A stretch of 54,950 bases of DNA from Bacteroidota bacterium. Lineage in GTDB: Bacteria; Bacteroidota; Ignavibacteria; Kapaibacteriales; UBA961. This document shows, in pieces, positions 1 through 8,298 of the stretch. A model generated the notes under the pieces. It was given only the letters and a program-made list of their open reading frames with translations, did not search any database and was not told where the DNA came from. Position 1 is the first letter of the stretch. Each line of letters starts with the position of its first letter. The DNA is taken from positions 6,209-61,158 of the forward strand of contig JAFDZU010000004.1 in the NCBI GenBank assembly GCA_018266765.1, in the 5' to 3' direction. Position numbers and translations under genes: made by a program.

Positions 1-2
1 TA

Positions 3-1004
3 AAAAAACAATTACGTGAAAAAGGAATCCTACTGCAATGTGAATATGCCGTTATCTTGGATAAAAATGATTCGGTTTTGATGGCAAATACACAAGATGT
101 TCGTTCGGAAACCAAAGCAAGCCATTATACAGCCGCTATGTTCCCGAATGATATTATTCCAAAAAATTACTCATTGCGAGTTTTTTTTCCTAATCAGAAG
201 TCTTATATTTTGCAGTCTCTTTGGGCATTAATGGCATCGTCAGGTGTATTCCTTTCCATTATTATTGCAACCTTTGGTTTTACAGTAATTGCACTCGTTC
301 GCCAGAAAAAGCTCTCTGATATGAAAACAGATTTTATCAATAACATGACTCATGAATTCCAAACACCGATTGCTACAATATCACTTGCAAGCGAAGCACT
401 CCGCGATGGTTCAATCATAGCAAATGAAGATCGCCGTTCTCGATTTGTGAATGTCATATTTGATGAAAATAAACGACTTGGCAAACAAGTAGAATTAATT
501 CTCCAAGCGGCTTCACTCGAAAAAGGTAGATTTTCAATTAACCCAAAGGAAATTGACATTCACCAAATAGTTATTTCGGCAGTCCAACATATTTCTATGC
601 AAGTAGAAAAAAAAGGCGGCAATATCTTCTGTCATTTGAATGCTTTTCATTCGGTTGCATTTGCTGACGAAGCACATATTAGCAATATTCTTCATAATTT
701 ACTTGATAACGCAAGTAAATATTGCCCAGATTCACCCGAAATTATCGTAACGACAAACAGCAATTCACAAGGAATATCTATTTCTATTAAAGATAACGGA
801 ATTGGAATGTCGCGTGACCAACAAAAACGGGCGTTCGAACGATTCTACAGAGTGCCAACAGGTAATCGTCATGATGTCAAAGGATTTGGGCTTGGGCTAA
901 GTTATGTAAAATCAATGATAGAAGCTCATGGCGGAACTGTGTCAGTCAATAGTGAATTAGGTAAAGGCAGTACGTTTAATCTCTTTCTTCCCTTTAGAAG
1001 TTAA
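3..1004 (+). CDS. Sensor histidine kinase, 5' end cut by window
   Basis: Membrane-bound sensor kinase that autophosphorylates on histidine and passes the phosphate to the regulator encoded just downstream. The frame is already open at base 3 without a start, so the gene begins outside the window; the TTG at 57 is internal. A hydrophobic segment (about 210-300) is followed by the HisKA phosphoacceptor box NNMTHEFQTP, with its histidine at 351-353. The HATPase domain shows the N box LLDNASKY, the G1 box DNGIGM, the F box FERFYR and the G2 box GFGLGLSYV. All motifs needed for an active kinase are present. Only the end of the periplasmic sensing region is visible, so the signal cannot be judged. 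The pairing resembles RprX/RprY of Bacteroides, but that is an inference. Confidence 0.93.
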   Translation, partial: KKQLREKGILLQCEYAVILDKNDSVLMANTQDVRSETKASHYTAAMFPNDIIPKNYSLRVFFPNQKSYILQSLWALMASSGVFLSIIIATFGFTVIALVRQKKLSDMKTDFINNMTHEFQTPIATISLASEALRDGSIIANEDRRSRFVNVIFDENKRLGKQVELILQAASLEKGRFSINPKEIDIHQIVISAVQHISMQVEKKGGNIFCHLNAFHSVAFADEAHISNILHNLLDNASKYCPDSPEIIVTTNSNSQGISISIKDNGIGMSRDQQKRAFERFYRVPTGNRHDVKGFGLGLSYVKSMIEAHGGTVSVNSELGKGSTFNLFLPFRS

Positions 1005-1104
1005 TTATATAAGTTGCTAAAGTGCAACTAATTTCGTTGTAAGCGTATAACTATTATTTACTAATTGAATTTTATAAATTTCGTATAATTTTGGTGGAAA
1101 TTCT

Positions 1105-1809
1105 ATGGAAAACAGCATCTTACTTGTAGAAGACGATCCTAATCTTGGTTCGGTACTTCAGGAATATTTACAGATTAAAGGGTATAACACTACTCTAAAA
1201 TGTGATGGAGAAGAAGGTTGGGATGAATTTCAACGCAAAGAATATGATTTATGTGTTCTCGATGTGATGATGCCTAAAAAAGATGGTTTTGAACTTGCGT
1301 CTCAAATTCGCACTCGCAATACTAGTGTTCCGATTATCTTTCTAACTGCCAAAAGTATGAAAGATGATAAGATGGAAGGATTTCGTATTGGTGCGGATGA
1401 TTATGTGACAAAACCATTCAGTGCGGATGAACTGTTATGTAGAATTCAAGCTGTATTACGTAGATGCCAAAATACGACAACATCAGATATGCTAGAGGAA
1501 GACCAATTTACCGTAGGTGATTTTTCTTTCGATTATCAGCAACGTCTTCTCCAAATCGGCAAACGTCAGCAAGCACTCACAAGCAAAGAAGCAGATTTAC
1601 TCAAAATGCTCTGCCAATATAAAAATAATGTTTTACGACGCGAAGTCGCCCTCAAACAAATTTGGGGTAATGACAGCTATTTTAACGGTAGAAGTATGGA
1701 TGTATTTATTACCAAACTCCGCAAATATATGAAGGAAGACCGTTCGGTCGAAATAGTCAATATACATGGAACGGGCTATAAATTAAGCGTGATTGCAGGA
1801 AGAAAATAG
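1105..1809 (+). CDS. OmpR/PhoB-family response regulator
   Basis: DNA-binding response regulator, probable partner of the upstream kinase, 100 bases away on the same strand. The N-terminal receiver domain has the acidic pair D10/D11, the phosphoacceptor D53 in VLDVMMP, the switch T81 and the conserved K103 in TKPF. Residues from about 130 on form a winged-helix domain of the Trans_reg_C type, with ALTSKEADLLKML and the closing INIHGTGYKL strand typical of the family. The length of 234 aa is normal. A purine-rich TGGTGGA lies about 7 bases before the ATG. The gene ends in a strong hairpin terminator, so kinase and regulator look like one transcription unit. Confidence 0.95.
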   Translation: MENSILLVEDDPNLGSVLQEYLQIKGYNTTLKCDGEEGWDEFQRKEYDLCVLDVMMPKKDGFELASQIRTRNTSVPIIFLTAKSMKDDKMEGFRIGADDYVTKPFSADELLCRIQAVLRRCQNTTTSDMLEEDQFTVGDFSFDYQQRLLQIGKRQQALTSKEADLLKMLCQYKNNVLRREVALKQIWGNDSYFNGRSMDVFITKLRKYMKEDRSVEIVNIHGTGYKLSVIAGRK

Positions 1810-1837
1810 GTATTTACTGTTAAATATTATTATGTCC

Positions 1838-1865
1838 GAAGCTAATTTTATTAAAAATTAGCTTC
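1838..1865 (+). terminator. Rho-independent terminator of the two-component operon
   Basis: Perfect 12-bp stem, GAAGCTAATTTT paired with AAAATTAGCTTC, closed by the tetraloop ATTA and followed by TTTATTTTT. It lies 28 bases after the stop codon of the response regulator. Confidence 0.88.
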
Positions 1866-2018
1866 TTTATTTTTCAACCGATTACAGACATAACTTTCAC
1901 TAACTTCTTTCAACAATAAGTTTTATATTTCTCAATTGTACTGTTAGTTTTTGTTTTTCTGACTGTTTGATCTTTATACAAAAGAATAGGAATCAGAATG
2001 GTTATGAATACATAAAGT

Positions 2019-4235
2019 TTATACTATTTTCACAGACCACTCCATCGGACTACTTCCTGTAATTGTAAGATACATTGAAGGTTGGAGTATTCCATATCCT
2101 AACGAATACAAACCATTTTCTTGTATATCAATTGTATGTTTTTTACAAGACATCGTAACCGTAACATTATTAGAGCATAAAGTTAGAGTATGTCCATCAT
2201 TTGATTTTTCTATTATTTTAACATCCGGTGCACAATGAAAAAATGCTGTAATATTTCCATCTCCACTAAATTCATCAATACCTGTTATTTCAGATTTATT
2301 AAAAAAAATGGTTCGCGTATGGCGGTATGCACCAAATCCTGAATGGTATCCTTTCCACTCCATTTCATTTTTATGAATCACCGTTGCCTTTGAGCGGTCT
2401 CCGAGCATCCAAAATAGTGCGTCTCCTCCTCCGGGCAACCAACTATTTTGCTCTTCTTTACTTTCGGGAATAATTGTATTATGTGCTGATGTTGAACGGA
2501 AGTAGTTTCTCATATCTGCTGATGGAGTATAAAGATACGTTCCTCCATCTACAAAAATATCATGACCACGAACTTGTAATTCAATTGATAATTGGTCGTT
2601 ATGAGCATGACCGCCCTTACCCCGTTGCCCAATTGCCCCGCACCTTACCGCACAATAATAATTGTCTTTACGATAAATATCCAAACCAAAATCATCAAAA
2701 GAAGTAAGACCGAACTTAATTCCATTCGTTACTTTAAGTAGAGATGAACAGTGTAAAAGTCGTGGTATTTCTTGAAGTTCTTGGTGATTATTATGATTTT
2801 CAACAAGAAAAACATACTCATCGGGCAATTCTCTATAATTTTTAAGGTTAAGAAAAATTGTTCGTGCTGTGAACGTCGTAATTTCAGTATAATTAGGAAG
2901 TAATTTAAAGAAACGTCCGCTGTCATTATCACCTATTTGAGGTGAGTTTCCATTCGGTTTAGCAACTTGTTGGGCAAATCTTAGAATAGCCGGCATCAGT
3001 TCTTTTAACTGATGATAATTTTCAAGTTTAGATTTTAATTTAGGCGTACCTTTTTTAAGCCGATTATTATAATGAGTTAGCGCGACGACTTTTTTAGGTG
3101 GTAATTTATCAAGAAGAACTGCACAATACATTACCATTTCAGCAGAAAGCCGATGATAAGGAACGGATGCCTCGAAATTGCCGCCATCAGGAAGAAACTG
3201 TAGCTTAGTTTCTGCCAATATCTCTTGCACCGCGAACGCAAGCCACATATCCGTTTCGGCAGTAGAAGGTAAGTATGCAGCTATAAATAAAAGTCCTGTA
3301 ATATCAGCCAAATAATGGTTTCCACGTAGAATTGGCGAATATTCTAAATTTGTAATGATATGCTTGCCATGTTCATATATACTACGCCGAAAAATCTTCT
3401 CGAATTCATCGTCAAAAACAGTACCGATTGAATTAAAAAAATCATAGCTAATTAACCAATTTACGGCGCGAATAGCAACATCCATACTCGTTGTCCAATT
3501 TACACCCCAACGAGGAGGATTCAAAGCAATAAAGTCTATAATCTGATTACGAAATTCGCCTTCATAAACTTCACGAGGTTGAAATTGCTGTGTACTTTTA
3601 CCCGAAAGTGCCGCCGATTGAGCAAGTGTCGGGAAATGTTGCATCCTTGCTAATTCCCAAGGAACTTTTATATCAACACCTGCTTTTGCTCCATATTGAA
3701 TGGACTTATACCACGATTGTGCTGACCATCGGAAACCGGATTTAAAGTCAAGTTGCCAATCTATCGGCGAATACTTTTTATCGAGCGTTGACCAAATTCT
3801 ACGAGATTCATTTAGATTAAGCGGGCTTATTTCTTTAGCTAACCAATCTCCATTTTCTGTAGGAATAATGGTAGATACCGGAAACGTAATACCCTCTGTT
3901 CCTTGACACTTCATTCCATATTTAACAGTATTCCACCCCGAACCCAGAAGGTCAAATTGGTGATTACAATACAACTGAGAAAGCATAGAAATATGATGCT
4001 CATTTTTTTGTAGTTCTTCAATCGGAGGAATAGTAAAATATGAATGAAGTGCAGAAGTTTCATAATTTGAATATGTAGCTGCTGAAACATCACGCCTTTT
4101 TGCTGTGGAATGACGAATCGGACGTGCAAACTGCTCGTAAATCATACGAATTGCAATGTGCGGCGGCAATGAAAAACCTTGTCTAATTTTACGGAATAAT
4201 TTCACAAACAATACGTCCTCACAATTAATTTTCAT
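2019..4235 (-). CDS. Heparinase II/III-family protein
   Basis: Probable polysaccharide lyase-like protein of 738 aa. An alpha-helical N-terminal half, about residues 100-400 (Hepar_II_III_N type), precedes a beta-rich C-terminal half. The C-terminal half has the family's hallmark GGHAHNDQLSIEL near residue 540, followed by FVDGGTYLY. In this family conserved His and Tyr residues cleave uronate-containing glycans by beta-elimination. The first residues carry no clear signal peptide, so the protein may be cytoplasmic or exported another way. Relatives without a signal peptide are often found with exopolysaccharide genes; the polysaccharide locus of this window is 25 kb away. The gene stands alone on its strand between the response regulator and an intergenic palindrome. 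The substrate cannot be predicted. Confidence 0.85.
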   Translation of the reverse strand: MKINCEDVLFVKLFRKIRQGFSLPPHIAIRMIYEQFARPIRHSTAKRRDVSAATYSNYETSALHSYFTIPPIEELQKNEHHISMLSQLYCNHQFDLLGSGWNTVKYGMKCQGTEGITFPVSTIIPTENGDWLAKEISPLNLNESRRIWSTLDKKYSPIDWQLDFKSGFRWSAQSWYKSIQYGAKAGVDIKVPWELARMQHFPTLAQSAALSGKSTQQFQPREVYEGEFRNQIIDFIALNPPRWGVNWTTSMDVAIRAVNWLISYDFFNSIGTVFDDEFEKIFRRSIYEHGKHIITNLEYSPILRGNHYLADITGLLFIAAYLPSTAETDMWLAFAVQEILAETKLQFLPDGGNFEASVPYHRLSAEMVMYCAVLLDKLPPKKVVALTHYNNRLKKGTPKLKSKLENYHQLKELMPAILRFAQQVAKPNGNSPQIGDNDSGRFFKLLPNYTEITTFTARTIFLNLKNYRELPDEYVFLVENHNNHQELQEIPRLLHCSSLLKVTNGIKFGLTSFDDFGLDIYRKDNYYCAVRCGAIGQRGKGGHAHNDQLSIELQVRGHDIFVDGGTYLYTPSADMRNYFRSTSAHNTIIPESKEEQNSWLPGGGDALFWMLGDRSKATVIHKNEMEWKGYHSGFGAYRHTRTIFFNKSEITGIDEFSGDGNITAFFHCAPDVKIIEKSNDGHTLTLCSNNVTVTMSCKKHTIDIQENGLYSLGYGILQPSMYLTITGSSPMEWSVKIV

Positions 4236-4602
4236 TCAGGTAATTTGGATGTCAATATACGTGATTTTATTGTGATTACAAATAGGTTGAAAAGACTATA
4301 GGTTTCGGTCATTTGAATTAAGAGTAGCTAAGCAAAAAGTTTCAATTAGGACTTTTGAGCAATCCTTTGTAGTTTCGCAGAAATATCATTATTGAAATCA
4401 AATAACTGGTAGTAAGTGAGTGTTTACAATTAAAGAACAAAAAGTCGTAACGAATTTTAAGTACCTTGTCATGCTGAATTCAATTTAGCATCTCCGCAAG
4501 CACATGAAAAAGCACGACCAAACAGCAACGAAGATCCTGAATCAAGTTCAGGATGACAGAAAAAATGGTGTTTAATTTGTAAGTAGTATTAAATTCATAA
4601 CT
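4236..4602. other. Intergenic region between divergent genes
   Basis: 367 bases between the start codons of the heparinase-family gene (-) and the cyclo-ligase gene (+), so both promoters should lie here. The left half is A+T-rich with no promoter that I can assign firmly. The right half holds the palindromic repeat at 4467-4558. No gene is seen. Confidence 0.7.
4467..4558. repeat. REP-like palindromic repeat element
   Basis: Two 27-base arms, 4467-4493 and 4532-4558, are inverted copies matching at 21 of 27 positions by hand alignment. Each arm is itself nearly self-complementary: the right one reads TCCTGAATCAAGTTCAGGA, a perfect 9-bp hairpin around one base. The outermost bases are TGTCAT/ATGACA. 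The two arms enclose 38 bases that differ in composition from the A+T-rich flanks. From memory, elements of the form GTCATxCTGAA...TTCAGxATGAC recur in many environmental genomes, including Bacteroidota; copy number here cannot be tested from one window. Confidence 0.75.
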
Positions 4603-5172
4603 ATGACCAAAACCCAACTCCGTAAACAAATACTATTACGTCGTGATGCTCTAACGACCGAAGAACGAACTGAGTATTCTCGGAGAATTACTCAGACTCT
4701 CACTTCTTTACCAGAATTTATTGCGGCTCGTACTATCCATAGTTATTTGTCATTTGGAAGCGAAGTTGAAACTTCGTTTATCCGTTCAATTGCTTTTGCT
4801 AGCGGAAAACAAGTTGCAGTGCCTGTTCATGAAAAGGATAACTCATCACTAAAGCATTGTTTCATTACTGAGAACCAAAAATTTACTAGCGGACAATGGA
4901 ATGTTCCTATTCCGATTGGAGATGACATTGAATTACTTTCATCATCAGAACTTGGTCTTAGCGTAATTGATATCATCATAGTTCCTCTCGTTGCATTCGA
5001 CCAAATGAAACATCGTCTTGGATATGGAAAAGGATTTTACGATCGATTCCTTAGCACTGTAAATGCACTAAAAATTGGAATTGGATTCTCTTTGCAAGAA
5101 GCAGACAGCATTCCGATAGAGCCACATGATGAGATTCTTTCAATTATTATCACAGAAAACGTAATTTTATAA
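4603..5172 (+). CDS. 5-formyltetrahydrofolate cyclo-ligase
   Basis: Cytoplasmic enzyme that converts 5-formyltetrahydrofolate to 5,10-methenyltetrahydrofolate with ATP, recovering a dead-end folate. At 189 aa it has the family length. The N-terminal basic helix (TKTQLRKQILLRRDAL) and the C-terminal ATP-binding motif RLGYGKGFYDRFL, near residue 140, are diagnostic. The start has no strong ribosome-binding site. It is followed after 54 bases by queC on the same strand, and the two may be co-transcribed; there is no obvious functional link beyond pterin/folate-type chemistry. Confidence 0.95.
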   Translation: MTKTQLRKQILLRRDALTTEERTEYSRRITQTLTSLPEFIAARTIHSYLSFGSEVETSFIRSIAFASGKQVAVPVHEKDNSSLKHCFITENQKFTSGQWNVPIPIGDDIELLSSSELGLSVIDIIIVPLVAFDQMKHRLGYGKGFYDRFLSTVNALKIGIGFSLQEADSIPIEPHDEILSIIITENVIL

Positions 5173-5226
5173 ATTCTAAATCAAATTATTTATTAACATG
5201 TTAGTAATCATACTTCAAGCTACTAT

Positions 5227-5907
5227 ATGAATCAAAAAAAAGCAATTGTCATGATGTCCGGTGGAATGGACTCCAGCGTGTGTGCGGCGATAGCTAAAGC
5301 TGAGGGTTATAATATTTCAGCTTTACATATTAACTACGGACAGCGTACACAAGAAAGAGAACTACGTGCGTTTAATGATGTAGCGGACAATTTGGGAATT
5401 AGTCAACGTATGGTTGTAGATATTGGCTATCTCGCTCGAATCGGAGGAAGTTCGCTGACAGATAATTTAATCCCTGTCTCGAAAGCAGATTTAAAAAGTA
5501 ATGAAATCCCTACAAGCTATGTTCCATTTCGTAATGCAAATATTCTTGCAATTGCTACAAGTTGGGCGGAAGTTCTGGGGGCTACTGCATTATTTATTGG
5601 TGCGGTCGAAGAAGATGGAAGCGGCTATCCTGATTGTCGATCAGAGTTTTTTGAGGCATTCGAAAGGATGATAAAATTAGGTACAAAACCTGAAACATCA
5701 ATTCGGATATTTACACCGTTAATTCATTTATCGAAGAAAGATATTGTAATTCGTGGAATTGAACTTAATGCACCACTTCACCTAACATGGAGCTGTTATG
5801 CATCCGAAGATATAGCATGCGGAGTATGTGATTCATGTGCTTTACGATTACGAGGATTTGAACAAGCAGGAATTTCAGATACGATTCAATATGCTACAAT
5901 TCAATAA
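5227..5907 (+). CDS. queC: 7-cyano-7-deazaguanine synthase QueC
   Basis: ATP-dependent enzyme that turns 7-carboxy-7-deazaguanine into preQ0, the precursor of queuosine in tRNA. The PP-loop SGGMDSS (residues 11-17) binds ATP, and the following LHINYGQRTQERE is typical of QueC. Near residues 189-204 the segment CYASEDIACGVCDSC supplies the zinc-binding cysteines of the family. The length of 226 aa is normal. No other queuosine gene (queD, queE, queF) is in the window, and nothing suggests a DNA-modification dpd cluster, so a tRNA role is the simplest reading. Confidence 0.96.
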   Translation: MNQKKAIVMMSGGMDSSVCAAIAKAEGYNISALHINYGQRTQERELRAFNDVADNLGISQRMVVDIGYLARIGGSSLTDNLIPVSKADLKSNEIPTSYVPFRNANILAIATSWAEVLGATALFIGAVEEDGSGYPDCRSEFFEAFERMIKLGTKPETSIRIFTPLIHLSKKDIVIRGIELNAPLHLTWSCYASEDIACGVCDSCALRLRGFEQAGISDTIQYATIQ

Positions 5908-5923
5908 TATAATTAAGAGAATT

Positions 5924-6322
5924 TTACCAAACCAAACCACCACGCAACCGTATAATTCCATTAAATATAAGAACTAACGCTAAAAAATAAAACAGTCCAG
6001 TATTTCTAAATCGAAGTGTGTCGGGTTTGCTTTTCCAACGAGCTGCAAGATGAACAAGTCCAAGTGCACAAAACATAGTTCCTGCATGTTCTACTTGTTT
6101 TGCATGAATTTCTTGTGTTTTATATGCAACTGAGATAAGATTAATAATTCCGAGTAAAACTTGTAAATCTATTATACTAATAAATATTAATCCAACAATT
6201 TTATCAATTTTTGAGAAATTACGTTTTGAAAGCCAGCCCTGTACATACAGTAGAATTGTGATAACCGCAAATGTCAGTACGAGCCAACGGAAATGAGAAT
6301 GAAGGGTAAAAATAAAATCCAT
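5924..6322 (-). CDS. Small four-helix membrane protein, cytochrome b-like
   Basis: Predicted inner-membrane protein of 132 aa with four hydrophobic segments. I prefer the ATG at 6320-6322, giving MDFIFTLHSHFRW, over the ATG at 6364, because the extra 14 residues are polar and unlike the family. The N-terminal LHSHFRW and the later EHAGTMFCALGLVHLA place histidines in or near membrane helices. This resembles a small family in Bacteroidota that is often annotated as cytochrome b-like, without proof of heme binding. It ends 16 bases from the convergent queC stop. pdxA lies upstream on the same strand, 59 bases away. Function unknown. Confidence 0.72.
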   Translation of the reverse strand: MDFIFTLHSHFRWLVLTFAVITILLYVQGWLSKRNFSKIDKIVGLIFISIIDLQVLLGIINLISVAYKTQEIHAKQVEHAGTMFCALGLVHLAARWKSKPDTLRFRNTGLFYFLALVLIFNGIIRLRGGLVW

Positions 6323-6381
6323 AATACATAAAGTTAAAAGGTTTGAACTACATTTCGACAGCAAAACTAAGCAATTTTTAG

Positions 6382-7374
6382 TTAAATTTTACGATTATTC
6401 ACAATGGTTTCTGCTGTCATTATTGCTTCAATTGTACTTTTTGCATCAGCAATTCCTTTGCCTGCAATAGAATAAGCGGTTCCGTGGTCAGGGGAAGTTC
6501 TGACAATTGGAAGACCTAAAGTAATATTTACGCCACCACCACGAGCGAGTAGTTTTAGAGGAATGAGGCCTTGGTCATGATACATTGCTAAAATTGCATC
6601 ATAGTTTTTATATTCACCATGAGCAAAAAATCCGTCAGCCGGAAACGCTCCTTGTACATCAATCCCCTTTTTTACACAATCTTTAATTGCGGGGTTAATA
6701 CTGTTTATTTCTTCAAAACCGATATTACCATTTTCACCTGCGTGTGGGTTTAACCCAAGAACAGCAATTTTAGGTGAAATAATTGCGAAGTCTTTTTGTA
6801 GTGACTCATAAATTTTCTCAATCCGTTCTACTATAATTGACTGAGTAATTAATGATGAAACTTTTTGTAGAGGAATATGAATAGTCGCGAGTGCAACCCT
6901 TATCGAATCGGAAGCAAGCATCATCATTGGATTCGATATATTGCATAGAGTTGCAAGCATTTCTGTTTGTCCCGGGAACTGCCATCCAACTCTACTAAGT
7001 GCAATTTTTGCAATAGGCATTGTAATAATTGCATCAAATTCTCCGGATATTGTCTTCTCAATAGCAGTCTCTAATGATGAAATGGCCAAGTTTGCGGCTG
7101 TTTTTGTGATACTTCCAAACTCAACCGGAGAATAATTTCCACTTTCGAGAATCTCTAATTTCAAAGTATTATTAATAATAATTCCAGATTTATGGGTAGC
7201 AATAGAGTAGCTTATTTTTTGAGCATACTCTGTAATTGTCTTAGTATTTCCACAAAGTGTAACGTGATTATTGGGTGATAATGATTCGTTATGAATATGG
7301 AGTAATGCTTTGAATAATACTTCAATCCCAATTCCATTACAATCACCTATAGTTATTATACTTTTCATATCCAT
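6382..7374 (-). CDS. pdxA: 4-hydroxythreonine-4-phosphate dehydrogenase PdxA
   Basis: NAD-dependent enzyme of the DXP-dependent pyridoxal 5'-phosphate pathway; it oxidises 4-phosphohydroxy-L-threonine. The 330 aa match the family length. Metal-ligand histidines occur in ATIHIPL, LGLNPHAGENG and AMYHDQGLIPLK, and the C-terminal GLPIVRTSPDHGTAYSIAGKG is diagnostic. The N-terminal motif is GDCNGIGIE where relatives usually have GDPAGIGPE, an unusual loss of two prolines. Two ATGs, 7374 and 7368, are possible starts. A strong terminator separates it from the ribosomal operon upstream, so it has its own promoter or low read-through. Confidence 0.95.
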   Translation of the reverse strand: MDMKSIITIGDCNGIGIEVLFKALLHIHNESLSPNNHVTLCGNTKTITEYAQKISYSIATHKSGIIINNTLKLEILESGNYSPVEFGSITKTAANLAISSLETAIEKTISGEFDAIITMPIAKIALSRVGWQFPGQTEMLATLCNISNPMMMLASDSIRVALATIHIPLQKVSSLITQSIIVERIEKIYESLQKDFAIISPKIAVLGLNPHAGENGNIGFEEINSINPAIKDCVKKGIDVQGAFPADGFFAHGEYKNYDAILAMYHDQGLIPLKLLARGGGVNITLGLPIVRTSPDHGTAYSIAGKGIADAKSTIEAIMTAETIVNNRKI

Positions 7375-7394
7375 AAGTAAACGAAAATAAAAGA

Positions 7395-7424
7395 AAAAGG
7401 CAACTTTGCATAAAGTTGCCTTTT
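7395..7424 (-). terminator. Rho-independent terminator of the ribosomal protein operon
   Basis: Perfect 13-bp stem, AAAAGGCAACTTT against AAAGTTGCCTTTT, with a 4-base loop. Read on the minus strand, a T-rich tail (TTTTTCTTTTATTTT) follows the stem. It lies 42 bases after the rplQ stop codon. Confidence 0.88.
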
Positions 7425-7442
7425 ATAACTATTAACTTATTT

Positions 7443-7470
7443 ATAATATCTTATATTTATAAGATATTAT
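7443..7470. repeat. A+T-rich palindrome across the rplQ stop
   Basis: An 11-bp inverted repeat, ATAATATCTTA and TAAGATATTAT, with a 6-base spacer overlaps the rplQ stop codon (7467-7469). The stem is nearly all A-T pairs and weak in RNA, so a role as a second 3' stabilising hairpin is only possible, not shown. Confidence 0.6.
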
Positions 7471-8222
7471 GCTTCAGCTTTAGGTTCTTCCGGAGATTCA
7501 TCGGTAGAAATTTCGTCTGAAATAACTTCTGATGATTCGGGAGTTGCTTCTGCTATTACTTCTTCCGCAGGAGATGTTATTTCAACTTCAGCAGTTACAT
7601 CTTCAGAATTTGAAGCAATAACTTCTACTTCAGCAGGAGTTTCTACTATTTCTTCCGGAATTTCTACAACCTCTACAGGAACTTCAACGACATCAGCAAC
7701 TGGAGCTTCTATTACTTCTTCTTCAACAGCAGTTACTACCATTGGAGCAGGAGCTGATTTAGTAACAGTCGGTTTTGTAGTTTTTTTCCGTCTTGTACGA
7801 ATAATTCCATCACGAGAAGCGGCAAAATCAACTAATTCAATAATTGCTATTTTACCTGCATCACCACGTCTTGTTCCTAATTTAACAATTCGTGTATATC
7901 CGCCGGGACGAGTAGCTACTGCCGGTGCAATCGTATCAAATAATTCTTGTACAACACCTTTGTTACGAATTGATTTATAAACTTCACGACGATTATGTAT
8001 ATCAATCACTTGCCCTGTTGGTAATTGCCCCTGCTGTTCACGCTGTAATGCATGTTTTGCACGAGTAATTAATGCCTCTGCAAACGGACGAAGTTCTTTA
8101 GCTTTTGCCTCGGTTGTAGAGATTTTTTTATGTTGAAAGAGTGAACTTGCCATATTGCACAACATTGCTTTGCGATGACTTGCCGTTCGTTTAAGTTTTC
8201 TGCCTACTCTTCTGTGTATCAT
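7467..8222 (-). CDS. rplQ: Ribosomal protein L17 with long acidic C-terminal tail
   Basis: Large-subunit protein at the peptide-exit side of the ribosome. Residues 1 to about 133 form the L17 core: the start MIHRRVGRKLKRTASHRKAM is diagnostic, and the core closes with TRRGDAGKIAIIELVD. The usual bacterial protein is about 115-130 aa; this one has 251. Residues from about 134 to 251 are a basic linker (RTRRKKTTKP) and then a low-complexity tail rich in Glu, Val, Ala, Pro and Ser. The tail is probably disordered. It is the last gene of the translation locus, downstream of rpoA as in most bacteria. Confidence 0.97.
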   Translation of the reverse strand: MIHRRVGRKLKRTASHRKAMLCNMASSLFQHKKISTTEAKAKELRPFAEALITRAKHALQREQQGQLPTGQVIDIHNRREVYKSIRNKGVVQELFDTIAPAVATRPGGYTRIVKLGTRRGDAGKIAIIELVDFAASRDGIIRTRRKKTTKPTVTKSAPAPMVVTAVEEEVIEAPVADVVEVPVEVVEIPEEIVETPAEVEVIASNSEDVTAEVEITSPAEEVIAEATPESSEVISDEISTDESPEEPKAEA

Positions 8223-8298
8223 AGCTGTTTCTCTCTGCCTAAAAACTACAAGATTTTTCTGTGAATTAAATTTATACTACTTATTGAACTAAAAAGCT

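Noticed and set aside
1086-1093. TAATTTTG as promoter of the response regulator
   Set aside because: It would start transcription at or inside the start codon, and there is no TTTG at the right distance upstream.
5227-5907. Part of a 7-deazaguanine DNA-modification cluster
   Set aside because: queC alone is present; no dpd genes, restriction genes or helicases lie near it.
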